In this document: positions 15,743 through 25,078 of the stretch, piece after piece
How the letters are laid out: the number at the start of each line of letters is the position of its first letter
Position numbering within the stretch: position 1 is the stretch's first letter
Source of the DNA: Shouchella patagoniensis
GTDB lineage: Bacteria > Bacillota > Bacilli > Bacillales > Bacillaceae_D
DNA: 64,000 nt
Assembly (NCBI RefSeq): GCF_002019705.1
Contig: NZ_KV917377.1
Location: 62,001 to 126,000, forward strand
Direction of reading: 5' to 3'
The notes under the pieces: generated by a model
Databases searched by the model: none
Seen by the model: the letters and a program-made list of their open reading frames with translations, nothing else
What the model was told of the DNA's origin: nothing
Program-made: the position numbers and the translations under genes

Positions 15743-17584
15743 TTAATCACGCACTGCGGTTTCCCAAATATTCATTGCCGGTCGTTGAGGAGACAAGTCT
15801 TCCACATATCCACTGTCTCTACCAACCCAGACAGAAGCTGTGTAGCGATCAGTCAAACCAGAAAAAGCTAAGTCACGGTATTTATTTGTTGTCCCCGTTT
15901 TTCCGCCGATAAACCCGTCTTGATCTAAAGAGATAGAACGGCCCGTACCCGTTTGGATAACTTCACTTAAAAGCTCACGCATTTTTTCATTTGTTTCCTT
16001 GCTCCATATTTGTTTTTCTTCTGCTTTTGGCCACTGATAAATTAAGTCACCATGTTCATTATAGACTCCAGTAATTCCTCTGGAAGGTCGGTATGTACCA
16101 TCATGTGCAAAAGCTGAATATGCTTGCGCCATTTCATAAACAGTAACGTCTATGGATCCTAATGCAAGTGCCAATCCTCGCTCTTCATCATTCATTTTAC
16201 TAAATGGGAATGGTTCGAGATAGGAAATCGCTTTTTCGACACCTACTTGATCGAGCAAATATTGCGCAGGCACATTATATGAGTGCTTGAATGCTTCACG
16301 TAATGAGACTGACCCTGGTAGTACGTCATTGTAATTCGGTACACAGCCAAGAATTTCACCTTGATCTTCTTCTGTACAACTTGGATTTGGATTCCCATTT
16401 ACTACCATTGATAAAGGTGACCCCGTTTCTTCGATAAAAGGAGCATAATCAATCAAAGGTTTAAAAGCTGATCCGTGAGAACGGTAGGACTCTGTTGCAT
16501 GTTGCCAGTTTCCTTTTTCATATTCACGCCCGTTGCTAATGGCCACAATCGTTTGATTTTTATTATCTAATACAATTCCAGCTCCGTGTACATCCAAAGG
16601 AAGCTCTCGGTAGAAACTATCAACAAGACGTTCTTGTCTCTTGGAGTCGAGCGCTGTTTCAATTGTAATCCCTTGGTTAAAAAGGTCGGTAATTCGTTCG
16701 TCCATCTCTGCACTGGTCGCATCATGTAATCCATCTTGTTCTCTAACAAGGTTTGAGAATTCACTTGTAATATAGTCGCTATAGTCAGGGTAAGAATTCG
16801 TCAAACGTGTGCTGTTGACTTCTAATGATTCATTAAGCGCATTCACGTGTTCCTTTGCACTAATAAATCCTTCTTCTTCCATCTTCTGCAATACCCACTC
16901 TTTACGTTTATGCGTATTTTCTTCGTTTGTAAGAGGATCATAAACCGTAGGATTATTAGGAATTGCTGTTAAAAAAGCAATTTGGGCAAGCGACAAGTTA
17001 CTGGCTGAATCACTGAAATAAAGACGGCTTGCTGCTTCTATTCCATAAGCGTTGTTACCAAAAAAAATGGAATTCAGGTAAAGTTCTAAAATCTCTTCTT
17101 TTGTATACTGTTGTTCTAACTCGTATGCATATAGAAGTTCGCTAATCTTTCTCTCATATGTGCGTGAATGATCTAAAAAGATGTTGCGTACCATTTGTTG
17201 GGTTATCGTACTTGCTCCCTGATCAATGCTACCTTCGTCTAGGTTTGCAAAGAATGCTCTGGCAATACCGGTTGCATCAAAGCCGTGGTGGTCAAAAAAA
17301 CGGCGATCTTCAGTTGCAACAAAAGCATCGATTGCTAATGTGGGCATATCTTTATAAGGGAGATAAATACGATTTGTTCCAGTAGATATTTCGGCAATTA
17401 CTCGTCCATCTTCGTCCGTTATTGTACTATTTGACGATAGGTAAAGTGCGTCACGATCAATGTGGTTACTGACAACTTGACTCACCGATTGAACAGTTCC
17501 AACTTCAGCAGTTGCTTGAGTAAAAATAAAGACACTTAGCACTGCAAAAAGCCCCACTAGAAACCAGCCTGTTATTTTTCGCAT
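15743..17584 (-). CDS. pbpF: Class A penicillin-binding protein (transglycosylase/transpeptidase), PbpF-like
   Basis: This 613-residue bifunctional enzyme polymerises and cross-links peptidoglycan. After an N-terminal membrane anchor (residues 5-24) comes the glycosyltransferase domain with the catalytic Glu92 in TEDRRFFDHHG and QGASTITQQ at 122-130. The transpeptidase domain has SAFK (Ser372, Lys375), SYN (435-437) and KTGT (562-565). It is complete, with no large C-terminal tail. Position next to prkA and size fit PbpF (PBP2C) of B. subtilis, which contributes to spore wall synthesis; the exact orthology is inferred. It is divergent from prkA. Confidence 0.93.
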   Translation of the reverse strand: MRKITGWFLVGLFAVLSVFIFTQATAEVGTVQSVSQVVSNHIDRDALYLSSNSTITDEDGRVIAEISTGTNRIYLPYKDMPTLAIDAFVATEDRRFFDHHGFDATGIARAFFANLDEGSIDQGASTITQQMVRNIFLDHSRTYERKISELLYAYELEQQYTKEEILELYLNSIFFGNNAYGIEAASRLYFSDSASNLSLAQIAFLTAIPNNPTVYDPLTNEENTHKRKEWVLQKMEEEGFISAKEHVNALNESLEVNSTRLTNSYPDYSDYITSEFSNLVREQDGLHDATSAEMDERITDLFNQGITIETALDSKRQERLVDSFYRELPLDVHGAGIVLDNKNQTIVAISNGREYEKGNWQHATESYRSHGSAFKPLIDYAPFIEETGSPLSMVVNGNPNPSCTEEDQGEILGCVPNYNDVLPGSVSLREAFKHSYNVPAQYLLDQVGVEKAISYLEPFPFSKMNDEERGLALALGSIDVTVYEMAQAYSAFAHDGTYRPSRGITGVYNEHGDLIYQWPKAEEKQIWSKETNEKMRELLSEVIQTGTGRSISLDQDGFIGGKTGTTNKYRDLAFSGLTDRYTASVWVGRDSGYVEDLSPQRPAMNIWETAVRD

Positions 17585-17668
17585 TGCAATACTCGCTTTC
17601 TATTAAACATACAGTCAGTATAGCATTGTTTTGAAAATACGGACAGCGCTACCTTTTTATAAAAAGAA

Positions 17669-17697
17669 GCATGTTCATTTCAAAAGCTGCATAACGT
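17669..17697 (+). promoter_or_regulatory. Candidate sigma-E promoter of prkA
   Basis: GCATGTT, a 14-base spacer and CATAACGT lie 39 bases before the prkA start. The -35 differs from GCATATT at one base and the -10 keeps CATA and the final T of CATACAAT. B. subtilis prkA is known to be made in the mother cell. Confidence 0.45.
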
Positions 17698-17736
17698 TAA
17701 TTAATCTCGCTTACACGAGGATGGAGGTAACGTACA

Positions 17737-19632
17737 ATGAGTATTTTAGATAAAATCGAACGATATCGCGATGAAGAAGAGCGTTTGAAATGGGAAGGGA
17801 CTTTTGCTGATTACTTGGAGTTGTTAAAAGAGAAGCCTTGGGTAGCACAGACCGCTCACTCGCGTGTGTATAATATGATAAATGACGCCGGAGTGGAGGA
17901 AGCAAATGGCAAAAAAAGTTATTCATTTTTTAAGGAATCGATTTATGGGCTAGAAGAGTCGCTAGAAAAATTGGTGGAAGAGTATTTTCATTCTGCGGCT
18001 AAGCGACTAGACGTGCGTAAGCGAATTCTCTTATTAATGGGGCCTGTTAGTGGTGGAAAATCGACTTTAGTAACAATGTTAAAACGCGGTCTTGAAGATT
18101 ATTCTAGGACTGAAAAAGGCGCTGTTTATGCAATTAAAGGTTGCCCGATGAATGAGGATCCGCTTCATTTAATTCCTCTTCATCTAAGGAAAGATTTCCA
18201 AAAGGAATATGGTATTCGAATTGAAGGGAACTTATCTCCTTTAAATATGATGCGACTTGAGCAAGAATACGGTGGACGGATTGAAGATGTTCAAGTAGAA
18301 AGAATCTTTTTTTCTGAAGATAAGCGAACTGGGATAGGTACTTTTTCACCTTCTGATCCCAAGTCACAGGATATTGCTGATCTTACGGGCAGTATCGACT
18401 TTTCAACGATTGCTGAATTTGGCTCTGAATCGGATCCACGAGCATACCGATTTGATGGCGAATTGAATAAAGCGAACCGAGGTATGATGGAATTTCAAGA
18501 AATGCTAAAGTGTGACGAAAAATTTCTTTGGCATTTACTGTCGTTGACGCAAGAAGGTAATTTTAAAGCCGGTCGATTTGCACTTATTTCAGCGGATGAG
18601 CTTATTCTTGCTCATACGAATGAGTCAGAATACAAATCGTTTATTTCGAATAAAAAAAATGAAGCGCTCCATTCTCGAATAATTGTTATGAAAGTACCTT
18701 ATAATTTAAAAGTCTCTGAAGAAGAACGCATTTATAAGAAAATGATTTCTGAAAGTGATTTAGCTAATGTGCACATCGCTCCCCACGCTTTAAAAGTGGC
18801 TGCTATATTTACGATTTTAACCCGGTTGAAAGAAACGCATAAAGCGGGTATTGATTTAGTGAAGAAGATGAAACTTTATGATGGCGAGTCAGTTGAAGGG
18901 TTTAATAGCCAGGATTTAAAAGAACTTCAATCAGAGTTTAGTGATGAAGGCATGAGTGGAATTGATCCTCGTTATGTAATAAACCGAATTTCATCAGCAA
19001 TAATCCGGAAACAATTAACATCTATTTCAGCGCTTGATGTTTTAAGGTCTATCAAAGAGGGGCTCGATCAACATGCCTCCATTTCTAAAGAGGATAAAGA
19101 GCGATATACAGATTACATCACTGTAGCACGAAAAGAGTATGATTTGATTGCAAAAGAAGAGGTTCAAAAAGCATTTGTCTACTCTTACGAAGAATCGGCT
19201 AAAACATTGATGGATAATTATTTGGACAATGTTGAGGCATTTTGCAATAAAAACAAACTCCGTGATCCTCTTACAGGAGATGAGATGTCTCCGGATGAAA
19301 AGTTAATGCGGTCAATAGAGGAACAAATAGGGATATCTGAAAATGCAAAAAAAGCTTTCCGAGAAGAAATTTTAATTCGTATCTCTGCATATGCACGAAA
19401 AGGCAAAAAGTTCGAGTATAATTCCCATGAAAGATTACGTGAAGCGATTCAAAAGAAGCTATTTGCTGATTTGAAAGATATTGTAAAAATAACAACGTCT
19501 GTGAAAACGCCGGATGAATCACAATTGAAAAAAATGAACGATGTAATTGCACGCTTAATTGACGAGCATGGCTATAATTCAGTTTCAGCGAATGAATTGC
19601 TCCGTTATGTTGGTTCTTTATTAAATAGATAA
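17737..19632 (+). CDS. prkA: PrkA AAA+ ATPase / serine protein kinase
   Basis: This 631-residue protein has the same length as B. subtilis PrkA. The N-terminal AAA+ core has Walker A GPVSGGKST at residues 102-110, and the C-terminal half carries the kinase-like region of the family. PrkA acts in the mother cell during sporulation in Bacillus, and its enterobacterial homologue YeaG works with YeaH and YcgB. Here YhbH (YeaH homologue) is 1.4 kb downstream and SpoVR (YcgB homologue) 26 kb away. Whether the main activity is protein phosphorylation or AAA+ protease-like action is debated in the literature. GGAGGTAACG precedes the ATG. Confidence 0.96.
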   Translation: MSILDKIERYRDEEERLKWEGTFADYLELLKEKPWVAQTAHSRVYNMINDAGVEEANGKKSYSFFKESIYGLEESLEKLVEEYFHSAAKRLDVRKRILLLMGPVSGGKSTLVTMLKRGLEDYSRTEKGAVYAIKGCPMNEDPLHLIPLHLRKDFQKEYGIRIEGNLSPLNMMRLEQEYGGRIEDVQVERIFFSEDKRTGIGTFSPSDPKSQDIADLTGSIDFSTIAEFGSESDPRAYRFDGELNKANRGMMEFQEMLKCDEKFLWHLLSLTQEGNFKAGRFALISADELILAHTNESEYKSFISNKKNEALHSRIIVMKVPYNLKVSEEERIYKKMISESDLANVHIAPHALKVAAIFTILTRLKETHKAGIDLVKKMKLYDGESVEGFNSQDLKELQSEFSDEGMSGIDPRYVINRISSAIIRKQLTSISALDVLRSIKEGLDQHASISKEDKERYTDYITVARKEYDLIAKEEVQKAFVYSYEESAKTLMDNYLDNVEAFCNKNKLRDPLTGDEMSPDEKLMRSIEEQIGISENAKKAFREEILIRISAYARKGKKFEYNSHERLREAIQKKLFADLKDIVKITTSVKTPDESQLKKMNDVIARLIDEHGYNSVSANELLRYVGSLLNR

Positions 19633-19639
19633 GTATGTA

Positions 19640-19678
19640 AAATCCTCTATCCCCACGGTAGAGGATTTCTTGTTCTTT
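19640..19678 (+). terminator. Terminator of prkA
   Basis: AAATCCTCTA pairs perfectly with TAGAGGATTT around a nine-base loop, followed by a T-rich stretch. Confidence 0.85.
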
Positions 19679-19738
19679 TTAAGAAATAGTGGTACGTTAA
19701 TAAGGAATTTGTGATCGAATGGAAAGCGGGGAACAGTA

Positions 19739-20278
19739 TTGGCAGAAACAAATGCAAAATCAGAAGCGTGGGGTTGGATAAAAGCAATTGTCATTGCAGT
19801 TGTTCTTGCTTTTATCATTCGGACATTTGTCATGACTAGCTTTGAAGTACGCGGCATTTCAATGGTTCCAACAGCTCAAGATGGTGAAAAATTTATTGTT
19901 AATAAATTAAGTTATCGATTTGGAGAACCTGATCGGTTTGACTTAATAGTTTTTCATGCGACTGAAGAAGAAAGTTACATCAAACGGGTAGTTGGATTGC
20001 CTGGAGATACAATTCGCTATGAGAACGATGAGTTATTTATTAATGATGAGGAAATAGATGAACCATTTCTTGAAGAGGCAAGGTTGGCTTTTTCAGGACA
20101 GTATACGAATGATTATGAGTTTGAAGAAACTGTGCCAGAAGACCATGTATTTGTTATGGGGGATAATCGTCCAAAAAGTCTTGACAGTCGTTCGATAGGT
20201 CCCGTTCATGAGGATGAAATAATTGGTAAGGTCGGTATTCGCTTTTGGCCTCTCTCAGAATTTGGTTTTATGGAGTAA
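19739..20278 (+). CDS. sip: Type I signal peptidase
   Basis: This 179-residue membrane protease removes signal peptides of exported proteins. It has an N-terminal anchor (residues 12-31), the nucleophile Ser41 in GISMVPT, the general base Lys82 in YIKRVVGLPGD and the GDNRPKSLDSR box, all typical of prokaryotic-type SipS/T/U/V enzymes rather than the archaeal-type SipW. The start is TTG at 19739 after AAAGCGGGGAAC. It sits between prkA and yhbH, which are adjacent in B. subtilis, and is isolated by terminators on both sides. Confidence 0.94.
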   Translation: MAETNAKSEAWGWIKAIVIAVVLAFIIRTFVMTSFEVRGISMVPTAQDGEKFIVNKLSYRFGEPDRFDLIVFHATEEESYIKRVVGLPGDTIRYENDELFINDEEIDEPFLEEARLAFSGQYTNDYEFEETVPEDHVFVMGDNRPKSLDSRSIGPVHEDEIIGKVGIRFWPLSEFGFME

Positions 20279-20303
20279 AGCACCTCAATAGGTGCTTTTT
20301 TTT
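20277..20303 (+). terminator. Terminator of the signal peptidase gene
   Basis: AAAGCACCT pairs with AGGTGCTTT around CAAT and is followed by a long T-run; the stop codon lies at its left edge. Confidence 0.9.
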
Positions 20304-20414
20304 GTATGAACAAATGATAACTAAAAGCGATCAATCGTTATTCGTAATTGATCATTTTTCAGTTTATTCTATTTTGTTAAAGTAAAGAAGATAACAAACT
20401 AGGGGGAATGACAA

Positions 20415-20777
20415 ATGATTAAAGGTGTGCACCATATACAGATTACAATTCCAAGAAATGCAGAGCAAGAAGGGAAAGCATTTTATTGTGGAGTACTCGG
20501 TCTTACAGAAATTGAAAAGCCAAACGCATTAAAAAAACGTGGCGGCTTTTGGTTAAGAGTAGGGGATAGGGAAGTACATGTAAGTACAGAAGTTGGAGCG
20601 GAACGGTTGAAAACAAAAGCACATATCGCATATCTAGTTGATGACGTAAATTATTGGAGAAAAGAGTTGCATGAAATGAACATAAGTACTGGTGAATCCA
20701 TTCCAATTCCTGGATATGATCGATTTGAATGTCGCGATCCGTTTGGAAATAGAATGGAGTTTATACAAGAAATCTAG
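20415..20777 (+). CDS. VOC-superfamily (glyoxalase/bleomycin-resistance fold) protein
   Basis: This 120-residue protein begins with the VOC pattern GVHHIQITIPRN and ends with FECRDPFGNRMEFIQE, giving the His and Glu that form half of the metal site of this fold in the paired beta-alpha-beta-beta-beta modules. Members include glyoxalases, fosfomycin and bleomycin resistance proteins and dioxygenases; nothing here decides among them. AGGGGGAATG precedes the ATG. An inverted repeat GATCAAT-11 bases-ATTGATC at 20329-20353 lies in the upstream region. Confidence 0.85.
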   Translation: MIKGVHHIQITIPRNAEQEGKAFYCGVLGLTEIEKPNALKKRGGFWLRVGDREVHVSTEVGAERLKTKAHIAYLVDDVNYWRKELHEMNISTGESIPIPGYDRFECRDPFGNRMEFIQEI

Positions 20778-21026
20778 TAACTAAAAAAGAGGTTCAAATA
20801 AAAAAGTGGGATTGTTTCAGGCTTGTCTAATGTTGGCTAAACGTTGGTTTTATTGTCAAATACGTGATTAATCGATAGTTGAAGGTCGAATTGGGAGAAT
20901 TTCTTGGCAACTCTTTTCCTTGTCTATCATAGGATAAGTTAAGTAAGTTTTCATTGACCAGTTCATGATATGCATGCAGACAATAAAATGTGCAAAACAC
21001 TGATAAAAACATTCAGGAGGGCTTAA

Positions 21027-22196
21027 ATGGAAAAAGACAGCCGCCATCAATATGTCGTGTCGCAGGAGAATTGGTCCCTCCACAGAAAAGGATTCCAAGA
21101 CCAACGCAGGCATCAAGAAAAAGTCCAAGAAGCAATTAAAAAGAATTTACCTGACTTAGTAAGTGAAGAAAACATCGTGATGTCTAATGGGAAAGACGTT
21201 ATACGAATACCGATTCGGTCTCTTGACGAATATAAAATTCGTTATAATTATGATAAAAACAAACATGTTGGGCAAGGAAAAGGAGACAGTAAAGTTGGTG
21301 ATGTTGTTGCGCGTGACCCTAACGGACAACAACAAGCGGGTCCTGGAAAGGGAGAAGGAGCTGGCGACCAAGCGGGTGAAGATTATAATGAAGCAGAAGT
21401 TTCTATTTTAGAGCTAGAAGAAATGTTGTTTGCAGAATTGGAATTGCCTAATTTACAAAAGAAAGAAGAACAGGAATTAATCATTGAAAATATTGAATTT
21501 AATGACATTAGAAAAAAAGGGTTAATGGGTAATGTAGACAAAAGACGTACGATCCTAGCAGCAATTAAGAGGAATGCGTTAGCAGGCAAAACAGGCATTA
21601 TGCCTATATACAACGATGATCTTCGTTTTAAAACATGGAACGAATCGATCCGCCCAGAATCTAAGGCGGTTGTTATTGCTATGATGGATACAAGTGGGTC
21701 GATGGGCAGGTTTGAAAAATACATGGCTCGCAGTTTCTTCTTTTGGATGACAAGGTTCCTACGAACGAAGTATGAGACTGTCGAAATTGAATTTATTGCC
21801 CATCATACTGAAGCAAAAGTGGTTAATGAAGAAGACTTCTTCTCTAAAGGAGAAAGTGGTGGTACAATTTGTTCTTCTGCATACCGAAAAGCTTTAGAAT
21901 TAATTGATGATAAATATAGTCCAGAAGCATATAACATTTATCCATTTCATTTCTCTGATGGAGACAATTTAACGTCCGACAACGCTAGGTGTATTAAACT
22001 GGTTAAACAATTGATGGATCGATCGAATTTGTTTGGATACGGGGAGGTCAATCAATATTCTCGTCATTCTACATTAATGGGTGCATACAAAAACATCGCT
22101 GATCCACGTTTTATGCATTATATTTTGAAAGAAAAAGGTGACGTTTATCACGCAATGAAGTACTTTTTTCAGAAGAACGTGGAAGCAGCGATATAA
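21027..22196 (+). CDS. yhbH: Sporulation protein YhbH (UPF0229/DUF444, VWA-type)
   Basis: This 389-residue protein is the Bacillus counterpart of enterobacterial YeaH and a partner of PrkA. Its C-terminal half is von Willebrand factor A-like, with the metal-ion site DTSGS at residues 221-225. A Gly/Gln-rich linker ([14 protein letters not shown], about 101-114) precedes it. It is mother-cell expressed in B. subtilis. Here a sigma-E-like -10 (CAGACAAT, 20977-20984, one mismatch) lies upstream but without a clear -35. CAGGAGGGC precedes the ATG. A signal peptidase and a VOC gene separate it from prkA. Confidence 0.95.
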   Translation: MEKDSRHQYVVSQENWSLHRKGFQDQRRHQEKVQEAIKKNLPDLVSEENIVMSNGKDVIRIPIRSLDEYKIRYNYDKNKHVGQGKGDSKVGDVVARDPNGQQQAGPGKGEGAGDQAGEDYNEAEVSILELEEMLFAELELPNLQKKEEQELIIENIEFNDIRKKGLMGNVDKRRTILAAIKRNALAGKTGIMPIYNDDLRFKTWNESIRPESKAVVIAMMDTSGSMGRFEKYMARSFFFWMTRFLRTKYETVEIEFIAHHTEAKVVNEEDFFSKGESGGTICSSAYRKALELIDDKYSPEAYNIYPFHFSDGDNLTSDNARCIKLVKQLMDRSNLFGYGEVNQYSRHSTLMGAYKNIADPRFMHYILKEKGDVYHAMKYFFQKNVEAAI

Positions 22197-22200
22197 GTAA

Positions 22201-22227
22201 AACCATGCGGATCATTTCCGCATGGTT
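22201..22227. terminator. Bidirectional terminator between yhbH and the YitT-type gene
   Basis: AACCATGCGGA pairs perfectly with TCCGCATGGTT around a five-base loop. Confidence 0.85.
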
Positions 22228-22230
22228 ATT

Positions 22231-23115
22231 TTAACGTTTTGATTCGGTCTTTTGCTCAAAATCAGGTACTGTGGTTGGATCTAACGGATGATCGTGTTGT
22301 GTTACAAAGAATGTGCCACCTGATACGTCTTTCACGTTATGAACAACAACGAATGCATGAGGATCAACTCCCTGGATTAATTGTTTCAAAGAAAAGAGTC
22401 GGTGTGAACGAACAACAATGTAAATAACTTCACGTTGTTCACGTGTATAGCCACCATAGCCATCAAAAATAGTAGCACTTGAGGTCATTTGTTCTAGTAC
22501 CAGTTTAGAAATCTCCTGTCCTTTGGGAGAGATAATTGTAACTGCTTTTTTTGCGTCAAATCCTTCTAGAACATAATCGGTTACTTTCTTTCCAATATAG
22601 AGTGCAATGATCGTGTACATTGTATTAATTGGACCAATAATAAATACGCCAAAAACAACGATAATTGAATCAAGAATAAAGTTGGTACCAGTAAGTTCCC
22701 ATCCAAATCGATGATTTAACATTCTAGCAATGATAGATGTCCCACCGGTAGAGCTACCAGCTCTAAATATGAAACCAAAGCCTACACCAGTAAGTAAGCC
22801 AGCGAAAATAGCTGCGAGTAGAGTGTCTTCAATTGTTTGCCCATAACCTTCAGTTAAATAGATAAAAAATGAAAGTAAAGGCACATTAATGATTGACTTA
22901 TACACCATATGACGAGGCAGCAATTTAAACCCAATCGCAAGCAAAAGCGCATTAAAGATAAAAGTGACCAATGCAGGAGATAAACCGATAGAAAAATAGA
23001 GCAATAAGGACAAGCCGACGATACCACCTTCTGCAAGGTTATTCGGCATTGCAAAAAGTGTAATAGATAAACTAAACAAAAGTGTACCAATGGTTATGTA
23101 AATATAATCTTTCAT
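22231..23115 (-). CDS. YitT-family membrane protein (DUF161 + DUF2179)
   Basis: This 294-residue protein has five to six membrane segments with the family's AEGGIVGLSLLL and RAGSSTGGTSIIAR motifs in the YitT domain, followed by a cytosolic C-terminal DUF2179 domain (GKKVTDYVLEGFDAKKAVTIIS to GTFFVTQHD). Function of the family is unknown. ATG at 23115 is preferred over one nine bases earlier because AAAGG directly abuts the earlier codon and is well spaced from the later one. Confidence 0.88.
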   Translation of the reverse strand: MKDYIYITIGTLLFSLSITLFAMPNNLAEGGIVGLSLLLYFSIGLSPALVTFIFNALLLAIGFKLLPRHMVYKSIINVPLLSFFIYLTEGYGQTIEDTLLAAIFAGLLTGVGFGFIFRAGSSTGGTSIIARMLNHRFGWELTGTNFILDSIIVVFGVFIIGPINTMYTIIALYIGKKVTDYVLEGFDAKKAVTIISPKGQEISKLVLEQMTSSATIFDGYGGYTREQREVIYIVVRSHRLFSLKQLIQGVDPHAFVVVHNVKDVSGGTFFVTQHDHPLDPTTVPDFEQKTESKR

Positions 23116-23140
23116 AGGACACATCCTTTCTTTCTAAGAA

Positions 23141-23172
23141 AAGAAGTAGCTTGCATATGCAAGCTACTTCTT
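23141..23172 (-). terminator. Terminator of the beta-helix gene: 32-base perfect palindrome
   Basis: Two 16-base arms, the left starting AAGAAGTAGC, are exact reverse complements with no loop bases to spare. On the minus strand a T-rich stretch follows. The stop codon of the beta-helix gene is inside the right arm. Confidence 0.8.
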
Positions 23173-24939
23173 CCCAAGCCGTTGCTCAAGCTCTTCAACT
23201 AAGCCAACAATTTCAGCTGTACGTGCCTCGCGATCGGCGTTCTCTTGCGCTTTCACTAATGCCTCTTGTGCTTCAGCTTGTGATAATTGTGTCTCCATTT
23301 CTGCTGATTGACTCAGGGCCTCGGCATATTGTCTTAAAGCATCAGCCTCTTGACCAATTATTTCGGTATGACATTCGCCACCAATTGCAATATTGTGTTC
23401 ATGACCATTAAAAGTACAGTTCTCAATAAAGCCCCCTGCATGTAACAGGCGAATCGCGCACGTTCCGCCATTCTCAATAATCGATTCGCGAATCGTTGGA
23501 GTACTGTTATGGATGTCAATTTGCGCTTCAAAATGGCCACTAAATTGACAATGCTCAACTAAGCCACTGGAATGGTTATCAAAGCGAAGGCCACTTTCAT
23601 AACTTTCATAAATACGGCTTTCTTTCATTATAATAGACGCTTCATCAGATAAGTAAATTTGAGGGTATAAATCATTATGATGATAAAAAGAACTGTTATA
23701 AACAGAGACATGACTTTTATCTTGAATAAATAAACCGCTCTGTGCGCCATCAAAAACTTGTACATCATTCAAATCGGCTTCGCTGCCATCAGCAATGACA
23801 AGCTGGTTAAATGCGTTTTCGTAAAAACGGCAATGTGAGATATCGGCACTGGCTTGTTCTGTTAGCCATACACCATAGTGTTTACCATAAAAAACAGCAC
23901 TATGCTTCATACTTAAGCGCGCTTTTTCACTTGTTGCAACTTGTGGCATTTCATGACCAAAAAGATCACTTGATTCAATATGACCATAAGCGTTATTTCC
24001 TAAAACAATGCCTGATTTGCCTCCAAACTTAACCGTGCTTTTATATAAGTATACAGAAGCATTAGTAACAGATATGTGGTCATCTGAATGCGATGAAATA
24101 ATTGTGTTTTCAATTTGAGCATTGCCGTTATTAACTATAGACAAGGCTCGTTTACCGGTTTCGATTAAGCTGTTTTGTACAATCGCTTGACCACCGTCAA
24201 CAAAAACTTGTTCAGGTTGGTTATTTGTTAACGTACAAGTGCGGAAAGTGAGTTTGGCATTCTCTAAAATCGAAGCTGCTCCAGAGTCACTTTCATAGAC
24301 CAAACAATCGTTTAAAACTGTTTCACTATTTGCTTTAGCTTTAATTTGCATATGTTCAGAATGATGTCCATAGAGCTGACAATTTTCCAGTAGGTTTCGA
24401 CTGTTTTGATCAAAGTAACATGCTGCACTTTTTCCTTGATAAATGTGAGCATGCTTCATAATTAATCTACCGATTCCTCCAACATATATTTGACTTCCGA
24501 GCTGACCATAGATAGCGCAATATTCAGCTCTGGCACGACCTAGAATAAAAAGGCCAATTCCACTGTGCCGCACAGTCACATCTGTTAAGTTTAGATGACC
24601 ATTTTCATAAACGTGTATGGCATGCTTTTTAATTCGAGTAAATTGGCAGTGGGTTACTTGTGCAAACCCTTCCTCAACAGCAAGCCCTTTGGAAGACTCT
24701 GTAAAGGAAATGCTTTTTATAGTGACCGAGGCTCCATCAATGACCGAAATAGATCCATTGAGAACAACATTTTCAGGTTCATCTAGTCCAACGAGTTGAA
24801 TCGATTTTGATATGATAACTGACTCTCTATACGTGCCAGGATCAATTTGAATTAAATCACCATCTCTTGCATCAAGTATTGCTTGTTCAATTGTTTTATA
24901 TTTAGACAACAATTTACGGGAAACATGAATTTTCCTCAC
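23164..24939 (-). CDS. Large cytosolic right-handed parallel beta-helix protein with C-terminal coiled coil
   Basis: This 591-residue protein is built of about 20 imperfect turns of 22-24 residues typical of parallel beta-helices (for example GASVTIKSISFTES, NAKLTFRTCTLTNN, NAYGHIESSDLFGH). It opens with a carbohydrate-binding/sugar-hydrolysis-type start: YKTIEQAILDARDGDLIQID, then PGTYRESVIIS. After about residue 525 the helix ends and a Glu/Ala/Gln-rich coiled coil follows to the end. There is no signal peptide or anchor, so the protein is probably cytosolic. The GTG at 24939 follows GAGGTGAT; the longer upstream frame overlaps the promoter. A sigma-A promoter precedes it. No enzyme active site was identified. 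Confidence 0.85.
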   Translation of the reverse strand: MRKIHVSRKLLSKYKTIEQAILDARDGDLIQIDPGTYRESVIISKSIQLVGLDEPENVVLNGSISVIDGASVTIKSISFTESSKGLAVEEGFAQVTHCQFTRIKKHAIHVYENGHLNLTDVTVRHSGIGLFILGRARAEYCAIYGQLGSQIYVGGIGRLIMKHAHIYQGKSAACYFDQNSRNLLENCQLYGHHSEHMQIKAKANSETVLNDCLVYESDSGAASILENAKLTFRTCTLTNNQPEQVFVDGGQAIVQNSLIETGKRALSIVNNGNAQIENTIISSHSDDHISVTNASVYLYKSTVKFGGKSGIVLGNNAYGHIESSDLFGHEMPQVATSEKARLSMKHSAVFYGKHYGVWLTEQASADISHCRFYENAFNQLVIADGSEADLNDVQVFDGAQSGLFIQDKSHVSVYNSSFYHHNDLYPQIYLSDEASIIMKESRIYESYESGLRFDNHSSGLVEHCQFSGHFEAQIDIHNSTPTIRESIIENGGTCAIRLLHAGGFIENCTFNGHEHNIAIGGECHTEIIGQEADALRQYAEALSQSAEMETQLSQAEAQEALVKAQENADREARTAEIVGLVEELEQRLGKK

Positions 24940-24962
24940 GTGTATCACCTCAATCTTAGCTA

Positions 24963-24992
24963 AGTATACCGCCTTTTTTATGAGCTGTCCAA
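24963..24992 (-). promoter_or_regulatory. Sigma-A promoter of the beta-helix gene
   Basis: On the minus strand TTGGAC (24992-24987) and TATACT (24968-24963) have an 18-base spacer. Confidence 0.6.
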
Positions 24993-25029
24993 GTGGTTCA
25001 ATTGTAATCAAAATGAAAAGCAACTTCTG

Positions 25030-25058
25030 TTGACGTAGTTCGACACAAACTGCATAAT
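25030..25058 (+). promoter_or_regulatory. Sigma-A promoter of the D-Ala-D-Ala carboxypeptidase gene
   Basis: TTGACG and CATAAT are spaced by 17 bases; the ATG follows 20 bases later behind GAGGTGA. Confidence 0.65.
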
Positions 25059-25078
25059 TTTATTGAGGTGAAAAAGAA

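Noticed and set aside
20329-20353. Inverted repeat GATCAAT-N11-ATTGATC before the VOC gene
   Set aside because: Arms are short and A+T rich, with no cognate regulator nearby; kept only as a note in the VOC entry.
20778-21026. 249-base gap before yhbH examined for an RNA or small gene
   Set aside because: Only a weak sigma-E-like -10 (20977-20984) was seen; short frames there lack ribosome binding sites.
23141-23172. 32-base perfect palindrome considered as a phage attachment or recombination site
   Set aside because: It overlaps the stop codon of the beta-helix gene and is followed by a T-rich stretch on that strand, so a terminator explains it; no integrase or duplicated copy is near.
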